64,000 nt of DNA from Flavimaribacter sp024343425 (GCA_965227645.1 OZ245773.1:4836001-4900000); one strand, 5' to 3'. Numbered from the stretch's first letter, positions 8,702 to 17,746 are shown. Program-made: numbers and translations. Notes: generated by a model from the sequence alone, not told the origin.

Positions 8702-9100
8702 ATGAACGCCCACGGCTACACCATCAACCGCACATTCGAGAACGACAGCTTCGACGCGATCGTCGAACGCACCCGCGAGGCCCTTGCCGATCAGGGTTTC
8801 GGCGTCCTGACGGAAATCGACGTCAAGGCGACGATGAAGAAGAAGATCGACGCCGATATGGACGACTATCTCATCCTCGGCGCTTGCAACCCGAAGCTTG
8901 CGTTCAGCGCGTTGCAATCGGAGCCGCGGATCGGCGCGATGCTGCCCTGCAACGTGATCGTCCGATCAACCCCGGGACAAGGCGTGGAGGTCAGCGCCGT
9001 AGATCCTGTCGCCTCGATGCAGGCGGTCGACAACAGCGAACTTGCGACGGTCGCAGGCAAGGTGCGCGGCATGCTTGAAACGGTCGTTGCCACGATCTGA
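8702..9100 (+). CDS. DUF302 domain protein
   Basis: 132 residues from ATG 8702, preferred over ATG 8696 because AGGAG lies six bases before it and abuts the earlier codon. The sequence follows the DUF302 pattern: FDAIVERTREALADQGFGVLTEIDV, then a LILGACNPKLAF block and LPCNVIVRS. Function is unknown for this fold; the conserved cysteines in GACNP and LPCNV suggest metal or thiol chemistry. It has no signal peptide and appears monocistronic. The palindrome over its predicted promoter suggests tight regulation. Confidence 0.85.
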   Translation: MNAHGYTINRTFENDSFDAIVERTREALADQGFGVLTEIDVKATMKKKIDADMDDYLILGACNPKLAFSALQSEPRIGAMLPCNVIVRSTPGQGVEVSAVDPVASMQAVDNSELATVAGKVRGMLETVVATI

Positions 9101-9210
9101 CTCTGCGCATTCAAGGTGGCGATTGCCACAGAACACGATCCTGATTTGCAGCACGATATGGCGGCGCGGGCGCAGATCCTGTGCGGCCCGGCGTGAAAAG
9201 GAGGCATGCC

Positions 9211-10440
9211 ATGACCGACTATATCGTACTGAGAGACAAAAGCCTGGGGCGTCTCAATCCCGGCGAACTGGAATCACTCAGGCCAACAGGCGGGCCGGGG
9301 CCGTTTGCCGACCGCTTCGGTCCTTCCTCACATCCGGTGATCGAACCGGAGCCGGAAATCAGCGTCGAATCACTCGAACCGTCCGACATGCGCGACCTGA
9401 CCCGGGATCCGACATTCCGGCAGAAGGCGCGGCCGATGCCGACCAGACTGATCGACACGGTTGGAACATCAAACGCCCACCCGCAAGGTCAGACCACCTG
9501 GGGCGTTCACGCCGTCGGAGCAGATGACACGGATGTAGACGGCTCCGGCGTGACGGTCGCGGTGCTCGACACCGGCATCGATCACGACCATGTCGCCTTT
9601 GCCGGCGTCAACATCATCGAGAGAGACTTCACCGGAACCGGCAACGGAGACGGAAACGGCCACGGCACCCATTGCGCCGGCACGATCTTCGGAAGAAACG
9701 TAGACGGGTTGCGCATCGGCGTGGCGCCGGGCGTCTCGACGGCCCTGATCGGAAAAGTGCTCGACGACAATGGCAGCGGCGGATCGCAAATGCTCTTCGA
9801 AGCCATGCAGTGGGCCGCAATCCAGCAAAGCGCCCATGTGATCTCGATGTCGCTGGGTTTCGATTTTCCCGGACTTGCGAATAGCCTCGCCGACCAGGGC
9901 TGGCCTGTCGAAATCGCCAGCTCGGTCGCTCTCGAGGCCTACCGGGAAAACCTGCGCATGTTCGACGCAATCATGGACATGATACGCGCGCACAGCGCCT
10001 TCAGCGGCGGAAGCGTTGTTGTCGCCGCCGCCGGCAATGAAAGCCGCAGACAGGTGCACGCGAACTTCGAAGTCAGCGTTTCCGTGCCGGCCGCCGCCGT
10101 GGGCGTGGTTTCCGTAGGCGCCGCGGGAGAAGGGCAGAACGGCCTTACCATCGCCGATTTTTCCAACACAAACCCGCTCGTCTGCGGCCCCGGCGTGAAT
10201 GTGATTTCAGCCAAGGCCAATGGCGGTCTCGTGTCCTTCAACGGCACGAGCATGGCGACGCCCCATGTCGCCGGGGTCGCCGCCTTGTGGTGGGAAAAAC
10301 TACAGACCCTGCCCATTCCGGTGACATCGGACACGGTGAGGGCGCGGATCCTGTCAAGCTCCGTCACTGATCCCTTTGCGCCGGGCGTCGACATACCCGA
10401 TCGCGGGGCGGGGCTGGTTTCTGCGCCGCATGCGCACTGA
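9211..10440 (+). CDS. S8 family subtilisin-like serine protease
   Basis: 409 residues from ATG 9211, set by AAAGGAGG seven bases upstream. The catalytic triad is visible: D120 in VAVLDTGIDHDH, H151 in NGHGTHCAG and S347 in FNGTSMATPHVAG; the oxyanion asparagine is in AAAGNES. Residues 1-100 are a hydrophilic, proline-rich leader with no signal peptide or clear I9 inhibitor domain. An insert of about 50 residues (roughly 216-265) separates the SMSLGF strand from the oxyanion segment. Lack of a Sec signal suggests a cytoplasmic enzyme or export by another route. It lies 226 bases upstream of the first PCP-TE gene on the same strand; a GC-rich hairpin between them argues for separate transcription, so a functional link is only possible. 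Confidence 0.92.
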   Translation: MTDYIVLRDKSLGRLNPGELESLRPTGGPGPFADRFGPSSHPVIEPEPEISVESLEPSDMRDLTRDPTFRQKARPMPTRLIDTVGTSNAHPQGQTTWGVHAVGADDTDVDGSGVTVAVLDTGIDHDHVAFAGVNIIERDFTGTGNGDGNGHGTHCAGTIFGRNVDGLRIGVAPGVSTALIGKVLDDNGSGGSQMLFEAMQWAAIQQSAHVISMSLGFDFPGLANSLADQGWPVEIASSVALEAYRENLRMFDAIMDMIRAHSAFSGGSVVVAAAGNESRRQVHANFEVSVSVPAAAVGVVSVGAAGEGQNGLTIADFSNTNPLVCGPGVNVISAKANGGLVSFNGTSMATPHVAGVAALWWEKLQTLPIPVTSDTVRARILSSSVTDPFAPGVDIPDRGAGLVSAPHAH

Positions 10441-10454
10441 TTGGATAATTGCTC

Positions 10455-10482
10455 CCGGCCGCGTACCGGAGACCGCGGCCGG
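10455..10482 (+). terminator. GC-rich hairpin after the S8 protease gene
   Basis: CCGGCCGCG (10455-10463) pairs perfectly with CGCGGCCGG (10474-10482) around a 10-base loop, 14 bases after the protease stop codon. There is no T-run downstream, so it is either a weak intrinsic terminator or an mRNA-stabilising hairpin. Confidence 0.4.
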
Positions 10483-10666
10483 CGACGGATAACAATCAAG
10501 TCGACTTTATACTTCAGATTGAATGTATCGTTTCGCAGTATTCGTTATTTCGCTGGCACAAACTCATTTCAAAAATGCAATTTGTGAGACTCAGATACTA
10601 GCAATGGTTCAGTGTCGCGCATAAAAAGAACGTAATACCAGAATTTCAGGAATCAGCGACCGTCGG

Positions 10667-11920
10667 ATGAGCGCACAGTTAAAAGACAGTACCCGCGACT
10701 TACTGATGCTGCCCACGCAATACGTCGCTCCGTCTGGCGTCAAAGAAATAGCTATTGCAAAAGTATGGTCGGAAGCGTTCGGGATTGGCGATATCGGCGT
10801 CGAGGACGATTTCTTCGACCTCGGCGGCAATTCGGTCATAGCCGAGACGATCTCCCGACAGGTCTCCGAAAGGCTCGGCATTCCCCTGAAAGCAGGCGCC
10901 CTGCTTGAGGCGAGAACGGTGCGCGACATCGCGAAAGTGCTCGATGACAAGACCCGCAACACGCTGCCTTCCCATATTGTGAAACTGCGCACCGGCGGTG
11001 ATCGCACGCCGATCTTCATCGTTCACGGCGCCGCGGGCATCCTGTTTCCGAGCGACGCCTTCATGAACGGGTTTCAAGACGATCAGCCGGTCTATGCCTT
11101 TCAGGTTCCGGGATATGACGGCAATTGCGAACCGCTTTCGACAGTGAAAGAGATCGCGGCGGAATATCTTCGATGCATGAAGCTCGCGAGCCCCGATGGT
11201 CCGTGGCATCTGGCCGGCTTTTGCCACGGCTCCTGGATCGCCTTCGAGATGGCGCAACAGCTTTCCGATGAGGGCTTGCAACCTCTCAGTCTCACACTGC
11301 TCGATCCCGGCGTTCAGGAAGGCCGCATGCACAACGAGTTCATGCGCGAAGTCGCGCGGCGTCGCGGCGGAATGCTCGGCGGCTTCAAGTCGAGCGCCAA
11401 GAGCCTCGTGGACACTGTCCGGTGCTATCGATCCACCGGCCGGTGGATCGACCCGGCCGACCCGGCGGCCTACGATATTCCGGAGGTCTGGGACTACATG
11501 CAAAAGCGCAATCGAAAGAAACTCGCCAGGACAGTTGCGAAACACAACGTCGAGGCAGGCGCGGGCGGCATGAAGCCGTGGATGGCGGATCGGGGCGAAA
11601 CCTTCGAAAACGAGAAGGAACTCGAAATCCGCAGGTCTGCGCACGCCAACCATGCGGCGGACATGCTGAAGCGCGCCTTTCACAAATATACCTCTGACAA
11701 GCCGCTCGACATGACTGTTCACCTGATCGCCAGCGAATTTCAGAACGCCAAGCTCGACGAACCGTCCTATCCGCTCCGACGGCTCATGCCGAACCTTGAG
11801 GTTACGGTTCTCGGGCGGTACCACCATGATACGATTTCGACGCGCACCGACGAGAATGCGCTGATCATGCAGACGATTATCAATAATGCGGAAAGCAGGA
11901 CCGGCGCTACCGATCACTGA
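10667..11920 (+). CDS. Free-standing PCP-thioesterase didomain protein, copy 1
   Basis: 417 residues. Residues 15-95 are a peptidyl/acyl carrier protein of NRPS type: the linker YVAP that normally follows an adenylation domain, then VEDDFFDLGGNSV with S56 as the phosphopantetheine site. Residues 110-400 are a type I-like thioesterase (alpha/beta hydrolase): FIVHGAAG for the oxyanion loop, AGFCHGSW for the nucleophile elbow with C186 instead of serine, D213 in LLDPGVQEG, and a probable histidine in GRYHHDTIS (H386). A lid insert of about 140 residues (220-345) is rich in Trp, Arg and Lys. No adenylation or condensation domain is attached or nearby, so the carrier must be loaded in trans. The AT-rich 226-base region upstream probably holds its promoter. 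It is paralogous to the genes at 12991 and 15224. Confidence 0.88.
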   Translation: MSAQLKDSTRDLLMLPTQYVAPSGVKEIAIAKVWSEAFGIGDIGVEDDFFDLGGNSVIAETISRQVSERLGIPLKAGALLEARTVRDIAKVLDDKTRNTLPSHIVKLRTGGDRTPIFIVHGAAGILFPSDAFMNGFQDDQPVYAFQVPGYDGNCEPLSTVKEIAAEYLRCMKLASPDGPWHLAGFCHGSWIAFEMAQQLSDEGLQPLSLTLLDPGVQEGRMHNEFMREVARRRGGMLGGFKSSAKSLVDTVRCYRSTGRWIDPADPAAYDIPEVWDYMQKRNRKKLARTVAKHNVEAGAGGMKPWMADRGETFENEKELEIRRSAHANHAADMLKRAFHKYTSDKPLDMTVHLIASEFQNAKLDEPSYPLRRLMPNLEVTVLGRYHHDTISTRTDENALIMQTIINNAESRTGATDH

Positions 11921-11969
11921 CAGATCGAATGTCCCCCAAGCTGAACGCCACTCAATTAACCGGCAAACG

Positions 11970-12788
11970 ATGCGTATACTCCTGATCAATCCCGATGACT
12001 ACACGGACAGGCTCCACTGGATGGAATCCCAGTTTTCCGAATTGGGATTAACCTTCGAGCGGATACCCGCCTGCAAGCCGGACGAATTGTCGGAAGACCG
12101 CATCAGACAGATACATGCAACATGCGAATCGGGCATGATCAGAAAACCGATCGAGATCGCGGCCAATATCAGTCACAAACGGTGCTGGCAGATCATCGCC
12201 GACGGCGACGATCCCTATGTCTGCGTATTCGAGGACGATGTGCATCTGAGCCCTGACGCCGCGAAATTTCTCTCCACTTCCTCCTGGATTCCGGACGGGG
12301 CGGAGCTGATCAAGATCGAGACCTTCAACTTCGAGGTCGCCTACTTCTACAAGCAACCGATTGCAGCATTCGACAGAACGCTTTTCCGGCTGAAGGGATT
12401 TCACCCGGGCGCGGCGGGATACATTATCTCACGCGACGCCGCGCGCAGGTTGCTCGAGAAGACGAAGAACAATTTCGGCAACAACAGTTTCATCCTTTTT
12501 TCAGACCGGCCGTCGCGCGCCGCGCGTCTCGTCACCTACCAGCTGTTTCCTGCGCTGTGCATCCAGGACATGCGGGTCGCCGGCGAAAAGAATCCCAAAC
12601 TGGCCAGCGTGCTGGGCCATAAAGACGTCGTCAACAACCCGTCCGACGTCCAGCTTCTGAATCAGAAAGCAAAGGAAAGGCATGCCAGGACTAAGCGGTC
12701 CTGGTCGCATGTGCGTCGCGAGATAAAGCTGCGCATCGCCAAGATGACCGAGCCGCCGACGCGCACAGACATCATCCCGTTTTCCTGA
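11970..12788 (+). CDS. Glycosyltransferase family 25 protein, copy 1
   Basis: 272 residues, starting at ATG 11970, where the sequence aligns exactly with the start of its paralogue at 14378. It opens MRILLINPDDYTDRLHWM, the GT25 (LOS/LPS glycosyltransferase) pattern, followed by ISHKRCW and the metal-binding VCVFEDDVHLS (EDD at 88-90), then GAAGYIISRDAARRLL. GT25 enzymes use nucleotide sugars to glycosylate lipooligosaccharide or, in eukaryotes, collagen. No transmembrane segment or signal is present, so it is cytoplasmic. It sits 49 bases after PCP-TE copy 1, and the same pair order recurs at 12991/14378. The acceptor is unknown and could be a surface polysaccharide or something carried on the PCP. 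Confidence 0.88.
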   Translation: MRILLINPDDYTDRLHWMESQFSELGLTFERIPACKPDELSEDRIRQIHATCESGMIRKPIEIAANISHKRCWQIIADGDDPYVCVFEDDVHLSPDAAKFLSTSSWIPDGAELIKIETFNFEVAYFYKQPIAAFDRTLFRLKGFHPGAAGYIISRDAARRLLEKTKNNFGNNSFILFSDRPSRAARLVTYQLFPALCIQDMRVAGEKNPKLASVLGHKDVVNNPSDVQLLNQKAKERHARTKRSWSHVRREIKLRIAKMTEPPTRTDIIPFS

Positions 12789-12990
12789 GTCGGCGTCGAT
12801 TCCAGACCGCACAACGTCTATTTTGAAGCAGCACATTTCAAGTATGTTTCGCCAGGTTGGCGTTAATACGGAAAAGAAACTTATTCCGAGTGGAATGCTA
12901 CTCCTAAACAGCAGCATATTCTTCCATCCGTCAGACAATAGACTATAAGAATAATTTCAGGACATCATCCTGATACAGCGGAACAGGATC

Positions 12991-14250
12991 ATGAATACAA
13001 CGAGCGAAGAACTTACACGTGACGCGTTGATGCTGGAGACGCCCTATGTTGCTCCCGTCGGCGAAAGCGAAGAAATCATAGCCAAAATCTGGTGCGACGT
13101 CTTCGGCATCAGGAATCTGGGCGCAGAAGACGACTTCTTCGATCTTGGCGGCGATTCCACGATTGCAGAAACGATTACCCTCAAGGTCTCGGAAGCGTTC
13201 GGGATTCCGTTCAAGTCCGGCTCGCTGGTCGAAGCAACCACAGTGAGAGATGTCGCGCGGATCGTCGAAGATACGTCCGGACAATCGCTCGCCTCACATA
13301 TCCTGCCGCTGCGTTCCCGCGGCGACCGCGTGCCGATATTCCTTGTACATGGCGGCGCCGGCCTCCTGTTTCCATCCGCTGATTTCATGAGCGGGTTCCA
13401 TGACGACCAGCCGGTCTACGCCTTTCAGGTGCCTGGATATGACGGCCAGTGCGAACCCCTGGACACGGTGGAAGGCATCGCGTCGGAATATATTCGATGC
13501 ATGAAGCAGGTGAGCCCGGACGGGCCCTGGCATCTGGCGGGATTCTGCAACGGATCCTGGATCGCCTTTCAGATGGCGGCGCAATTGGACAAGGAAGGCA
13601 ACCGTCCGCTCAGTCTCACGCTTCTTGATCCGGGCGTCCAGGAGGGTCGCATGCAACTGGACTATCTTCGACGCCGGGCTATCGCCAGGAAGAAAGGCCT
13701 CAAGCGCCTCGTGTTCATGATCAAGGTGTTCGGACAGGACCTGAAACAGAGTTACATCTGCTATCGCGCCACAAAACACTGGGTCAATCTGAACAAGCAG
13801 GAGGCCTATGAAATTCCCGCCGTCAAGGAATGGATCCAGAAGGTCAACCGGGAGCGACACAAGGAACTGATCAACAGGGCGCGGCAGGGCAATCAGGACG
13901 CTGCCGTGCTGAAAGAAATCGAATGGACATGGGATGACGAGAGCTTCGACACCGAGGCTGAGCTTGAGCGGCGTCGGACGCCAGAAGCCAACACGGCGAT
14001 CGTGAAGCTGAAGGACGCCTGGTACAAATATGTCGCCACCGATACGATCAACATGCCGGTCAGTATCATGTCCAGCGAGTTCCGCGCGCAGTTCTACCGA
14101 CAGCCCGATTTTCCCGTCCGTCGCGCTATGCCGAACATGGAAACCTCCATCGTTGGCAAGTTTCATCGCGACGTGATCTCGACGGCAACGCCCGACAACG
14201 CGCAATACATCCAGGCGGCCGTCGACAAGGCGAGTAGCAGCAAAGCCTGA
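12991..14250 (+). CDS. Free-standing PCP-thioesterase didomain protein, copy 2
   Basis: 419 residues from ATG 12991, with a GGAACAGG ribosome region. Domain order matches copy 1: carrier protein with AEDDFFDLGGDST (S56), then a thioesterase with FLVHGGAG, AGFCNGSW (C186 at the nucleophile position), LLDPGVQEG and GKFHRDVIS. The block PVYAFQVPGYDG is identical in all three copies. The lid region (about 220-345) is more divergent and more basic than in copy 1, which suggests substrate divergence after duplication. An AT-rich 202-base gap upstream could hold its own promoter. It is followed by the second GT25 gene. Confidence 0.88.
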   Translation: MNTTSEELTRDALMLETPYVAPVGESEEIIAKIWCDVFGIRNLGAEDDFFDLGGDSTIAETITLKVSEAFGIPFKSGSLVEATTVRDVARIVEDTSGQSLASHILPLRSRGDRVPIFLVHGGAGLLFPSADFMSGFHDDQPVYAFQVPGYDGQCEPLDTVEGIASEYIRCMKQVSPDGPWHLAGFCNGSWIAFQMAAQLDKEGNRPLSLTLLDPGVQEGRMQLDYLRRRAIARKKGLKRLVFMIKVFGQDLKQSYICYRATKHWVNLNKQEAYEIPAVKEWIQKVNRERHKELINRARQGNQDAAVLKEIEWTWDDESFDTEAELERRRTPEANTAIVKLKDAWYKYVATDTINMPVSIMSSEFRAQFYRQPDFPVRRAMPNMETSIVGKFHRDVISTATPDNAQYIQAAVDKASSSKA

Positions 14251-14377
14251 CAAGCTCCGGCTTGACTCCGCAAAGCCGTGGATGCAAAGCAGTGGCTCCT
14301 AAAACAGGGATGTACGCCGCTTTGCCGTTTGGCGCGGTCGTATCGCTGAACGAGAACAGGTACCAGCTTCCAGGCCG

Positions 14378-15190
14378 ATGCGCATTCTCCTCATCAATCC
14401 GGACCGATATACGGACAGGCTCCGCTGGATGGAGACCCAGTTTTCCCAAAGGGGTCTTGCGTTCGAACGCATTAGCGCCTGCGATGGCAACGCCCTGACC
14501 GAAGAAGAAATCCGCAGGATCAAGCAGACCTGCGTGTCGGGTCTGGACCGCAAGCCGAATGAACTTGCCTGCAATATCAGCCACAAGACCTGCTGGCAGC
14601 TTGTCGCGAACGGCGACGACGACCATGTCTGCATCTTCGAGGACGACGTGCATTTGAGCGGCGACGCCGGGAAATTTCTATCCAGTTCGTCCTGGATTCC
14701 GCAAGGGGCGGACCTTATCAAGCTGGAAACCTTCAACAAGGAAGCCGAATTCTACCACAGGCAACCGGTCGAGGCGCAGGACAGAACGCTATTTCCCCTG
14801 AGAGGCCTGCATCAGGGGTCGGCCGGCTACATCATCTCCAAAACGGCGGCGAAAAGACTGCTGGACGAGACCCGAAACGACTACGGCGGGGTGAGTTACC
14901 TGCTGTTCGGACCAAAACCGGCCCGAGGCGCCGATCTTCGCGCCTATCAGCTCTATCCGGCGCTATGCATCCAGGACATGCGGCTGTCGGGCGACAAGAA
15001 TCCACATCTCGCGAGCCTGCTCGGCCATGAAGAACTGGCCAACAGCACAGAGGGAGCGCAAGCTCTGGCGGAACGGGCAAGAAAGCATTCCAGAGGTGCC
15101 TGGTCGCAGATCCGTCGCGACATGAAGGAACGCGCCAGACGGCTGTTCGACAAGCCTTTTCGCAAGGAAATCGTACCGTTTCAGGAATAG
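14378..15190 (+). CDS. Glycosyltransferase family 25 protein, copy 2
   Basis: 270 residues, clearly paralogous to the protein at 11970 across its full length (shared MRILLINPD, YTDRL, ISHK, CW, FEDDVHLS and GSAGYIIS elements, and the late CIQDMR block). The EDD metal motif is at 88-90. The C-terminal 40 residues are basic, ending in KEIVPFQE as the first copy ends in TDIIPFS. It lies 127 bases after PCP-TE copy 2 and 33 bases before copy 3. Role as for copy 1: a cytoplasmic inverting transferase by family, with unknown donor and acceptor. Confidence 0.88.
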   Translation: MRILLINPDRYTDRLRWMETQFSQRGLAFERISACDGNALTEEEIRRIKQTCVSGLDRKPNELACNISHKTCWQLVANGDDDHVCIFEDDVHLSGDAGKFLSSSSWIPQGADLIKLETFNKEAEFYHRQPVEAQDRTLFPLRGLHQGSAGYIISKTAAKRLLDETRNDYGGVSYLLFGPKPARGADLRAYQLYPALCIQDMRLSGDKNPHLASLLGHEELANSTEGAQALAERARKHSRGAWSQIRRDMKERARRLFDKPFRKEIVPFQE

Positions 15191-15223
15191 GCTCTATCCG
15201 AGCGGACTTACCGGAGAAGCGCA

Positions 15224-16489
15224 TTGACTGCACCGTCACACGACATCACCCGCGATACGCTGATGCTGGATACCCCCTACGTGGCTCCGGTCGGATCAAA
15301 GGAAACCGCCATTGCGGATATCTGGTCGACTGCATTCGGGATCCAAGGCATTGGCGTGGAAGACGACTTCTTCGATATCGGCGGCAATTCCGTCATCGCC
15401 GAGACGATCACCCGTATGATCGCTGAAACGCTAGACATTGCGCTGAGGACCGGATCCCTTGTCGAAGCGAGAACCGTGCGCGACATTGCGAGGCTCCTTG
15501 ACGACGCCGCTCGCAATTCCCTGCCTTCGCATATCGCGCCGCTGCGCAGCGGCGGCGCACGCACGCCGATCTTTGTCGTGCATGGCGCGGCCGGCCTGCT
15601 GTTTCCCAGCGCCGCCTTCATGGACGGTTTTCACGAAGACCAGCCAGTCTACGCCTTCCAGGTTCCGGGATATGACGGGAGCCGCCAACCCTTCGATACG
15701 GTAGAGGAAATCGCCTCCGAATATCTGAGGTGCATGCGAATGGTCAGTCCAGAAGGTCCGTGGCACCTTGCAGGCTTCTGTCATGGATCCTGGATCGCCT
15801 TCGAGATGGCAAGGCAGATGGCCGAAGAAGGCTTCACTCCGCTCAGTCTGACCTTGCTTGATCCCGGCGTACAGGAAGGCAAGATGCTGAACGATTACAT
15901 GCGATTCATGAGGCGCCAGGGCAAAAACGGCGTCGCGACGGCAATGGAGGAATTGAAGTTCCGCTCAAAAGCTGTTGTCGATTCCTGGCGTTGCTGGCGT
16001 GCTACCGGGCGCTGGATCGCGCCGACCGATCCTCGCTGCTACGATATTCCTGAAGTCTGGGACTATCTGCAGACGCGCAATCGCGAACGCCAGGCGCGCG
16101 CCCTCAGGAAAGCCGGATCAATCGCGACAAAACAGGAACTGACCGAACGCCAGTGGATGTGGGACCGGGAAGGCGAGGGCGCTTTCGACACCGAAAAAGA
16201 ACTCGAATTGCAACGGACGGACGCCGCCAACGCCGCAATCTCCGAGCTCAAGCGCGCCTGGTACAAATACAGTCCGCAAACACCGCTGGAGTCCAGAGTG
16301 CACATGGTGGCAAGTGAATTCCAGAATGAAAAACTCAATGACCCGAATTATCTGCTTCGGCGCCTTATGCCGGATCTTGTCATCACAGTGCTCGGCAAGT
16401 TCCACAACGACACCGTCTCGACCAAAGGCCCGGAGAACGCCCGCATCATCCAGCGCATTGCCGATGAGGCGTCAAAGGGCGAGCAGTGA
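15224..16489 (+). CDS. Free-standing PCP-thioesterase didomain protein, copy 3
   Basis: 421 residues from a TTG start at 15224, supported by GGAG seven bases upstream and by alignment with the N-termini of copies 1 and 2 (TR-D-LMLxTPYVAP). The carrier site is VEDDFFDIGGNSV (S56). The thioesterase has FVVHGAAG, AGFCHGSW with C186, LLDPGVQEG and GKFHNDTVS. It resembles copy 1 more than copy 2 in the region RATGRWIAPTDP...YDIPEVWDYLQ, which suggests the order of duplication. It lacks a GT25 partner; a sugar-methyltransferase-like gene follows after an AT-rich 228-base gap. Confidence 0.88.
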   Translation: MTAPSHDITRDTLMLDTPYVAPVGSKETAIADIWSTAFGIQGIGVEDDFFDIGGNSVIAETITRMIAETLDIALRTGSLVEARTVRDIARLLDDAARNSLPSHIAPLRSGGARTPIFVVHGAAGLLFPSAAFMDGFHEDQPVYAFQVPGYDGSRQPFDTVEEIASEYLRCMRMVSPEGPWHLAGFCHGSWIAFEMARQMAEEGFTPLSLTLLDPGVQEGKMLNDYMRFMRRQGKNGVATAMEELKFRSKAVVDSWRCWRATGRWIAPTDPRCYDIPEVWDYLQTRNRERQARALRKAGSIATKQELTERQWMWDREGEGAFDTEKELELQRTDAANAAISELKRAWYKYSPQTPLESRVHMVASEFQNEKLNDPNYLLRRLMPDLVITVLGKFHNDTVSTKGPENARIIQRIADEASKGEQ

Positions 16490-16699
16490 ATTAGCCCGAT
16501 GCCGTATCTTGTTACCAATCTTTTAAGCAAATGAAGTCAACCTTATGTTGAGTACTTTGCGTGGATTGTCCTATTTCACATAGTCTACAATTTCCTGCTC
16601 CCTGACTTAGATTTGATTCAGAATGTCGTGAAACTGAATAATTTGGGACAGAGATTGCTGTCGGGAAATTTTGGACAACACCCGGTGGTTGTTGGGTTC

Positions 16700-16731
16700 A
16701 GGAGCTAATGAATTACCTTGAAATCGAGTAA
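16700..16731 (+). promoter_or_regulatory. AGGAG site with seven-codon leader frame over the methyltransferase start
   Basis: AGGAG (from 16700) is five bases before an ATG at 16708 that opens the frame MNYLEIE, ending at TAA 16729-16731. This leader overlaps the TTG at 16718 that starts the methyltransferase in another frame. The leader has a better start and spacing than the main gene, so it may couple or limit translation, or the apparent TTG start may reflect a sequencing indel. Confidence 0.35.
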
Positions 16732-17746
16732 TCAGAGTATTGTCGACGAAGTCAGCACTGAGTGGCAGAGTTACATTGAAAAGGAATTCCAGCTGGAGGA
16801 TTCCGATCAACATACCGATTACTGGTTAGGCCGACAAAATTTTAACCGCCCTTCTCGGGACGGGATCCATGCTGACCCTTATATACTGGAAAATTTTCGA
16901 CGCATCATGATCAGTGTCGGAGACAATCCCGCCCCGACGCCGCGCGGAATTGCCAAGCATATTCTCCGGCGGGGCGAGCGTCACATGCTGATGGAATGCA
17001 TCGCAGCGATCGAAAATTCCGGCGATATCGATCTCCTGAAGAAATATCCCTGCCACCCGGCTGGAAATCCGCGAGTATTCAACTGGAGCGGCATTCCGGT
17101 AACGCATCGCTGGATCAAGCACATCCATCACCTGGGGATGATCAATCGCATTCTGGGCGCGTCGCTCGGAGACGACTGTTCGGTTCTGGATATCGGCAGC
17201 AGCTATGGCGTTTTCAGTTACTTGATAAAACGGGAATATCCAGGATCGCGTCACGTTCTTGTGGATCTGCCGAACCAGCTTCTTTTTGCTCACTACTTCC
17301 TGCGCCGTTGCTTTCCGGATGCGCGTATCGCCGGCGCCCGCACCATTGCAGGGCTCGGAACGATCACGCGCGAAACAATCAGCGCATACGATTTCATTCT
17401 CCTGCCGACTGAAAGGTTCGAGCAACTTGGCGTGGGCATCGATCTGGTGACGAGCTTCTCTTGTCTTGGCGAACTCAAGCGCGCCCAGTTTGACCGGTAT
17501 GTTGAATCAGAGGCGTTTCGTTCGGCGCGCTATTTCTACTCGTCGAATCCTGTCGACAAGAACATGGCGATGCAGGATGCGGAAGTCTGTGTCCTGGACT
17601 ATCCGATACTCGACCCCGCCAAGCGGCTATACTTCGGAATTTCTCCGGTGTTTCTCTATTCCTACGGAGCGCCCGAACGCCAGGGACCGTTCGGCTACAA
17701 GCTGCGTCCTTTGGCGCCCTATTTCGAAAGCATCACCGAAATCTGA
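16718..17746 (+). CDS. Putative sugar O-methyltransferase
   Basis: 342 residues from a TTG start; the next in-frame ATG is over 60 residues in. The SAM-binding motif is SVLDIGSSYGVFSYL (DIG near 158-160), followed by the acidic end of strand 2 (HVLVDLP). The N-terminal 120 residues with HADPYILENFRR and the block LVTSFSCLGEL...FDRYVES fit the family of putative sugar O-methyltransferases (NanM-like) found in surface-polysaccharide and glycosylated natural-product loci. It is followed 14 bases later by a second methyltransferase. Together with the GT25 genes it suggests a methylated glycan product; that is inference. Confidence 0.75.
   Translation: MKSSNQSIVDEVSTEWQSYIEKEFQLEDSDQHTDYWLGRQNFNRPSRDGIHADPYILENFRRIMISVGDNPAPTPRGIAKHILRRGERHMLMECIAAIENSGDIDLLKKYPCHPAGNPRVFNWSGIPVTHRWIKHIHHLGMINRILGASLGDDCSVLDIGSSYGVFSYLIKREYPGSRHVLVDLPNQLLFAHYFLRRCFPDARIAGARTIAGLGTITRETISAYDFILLPTERFEQLGVGIDLVTSFSCLGELKRAQFDRYVESEAFRSARYFYSSNPVDKNMAMQDAEVCVLDYPILDPAKRLYFGISPVFLYSYGAPERQGPFGYKLRPLAPYFESITEI

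Noticed and set aside
10667..16489. Complete NRPS assembly line
   Set aside because: Only carrier and thioesterase domains are present; there is no adenylation or condensation motif anywhere in the window.
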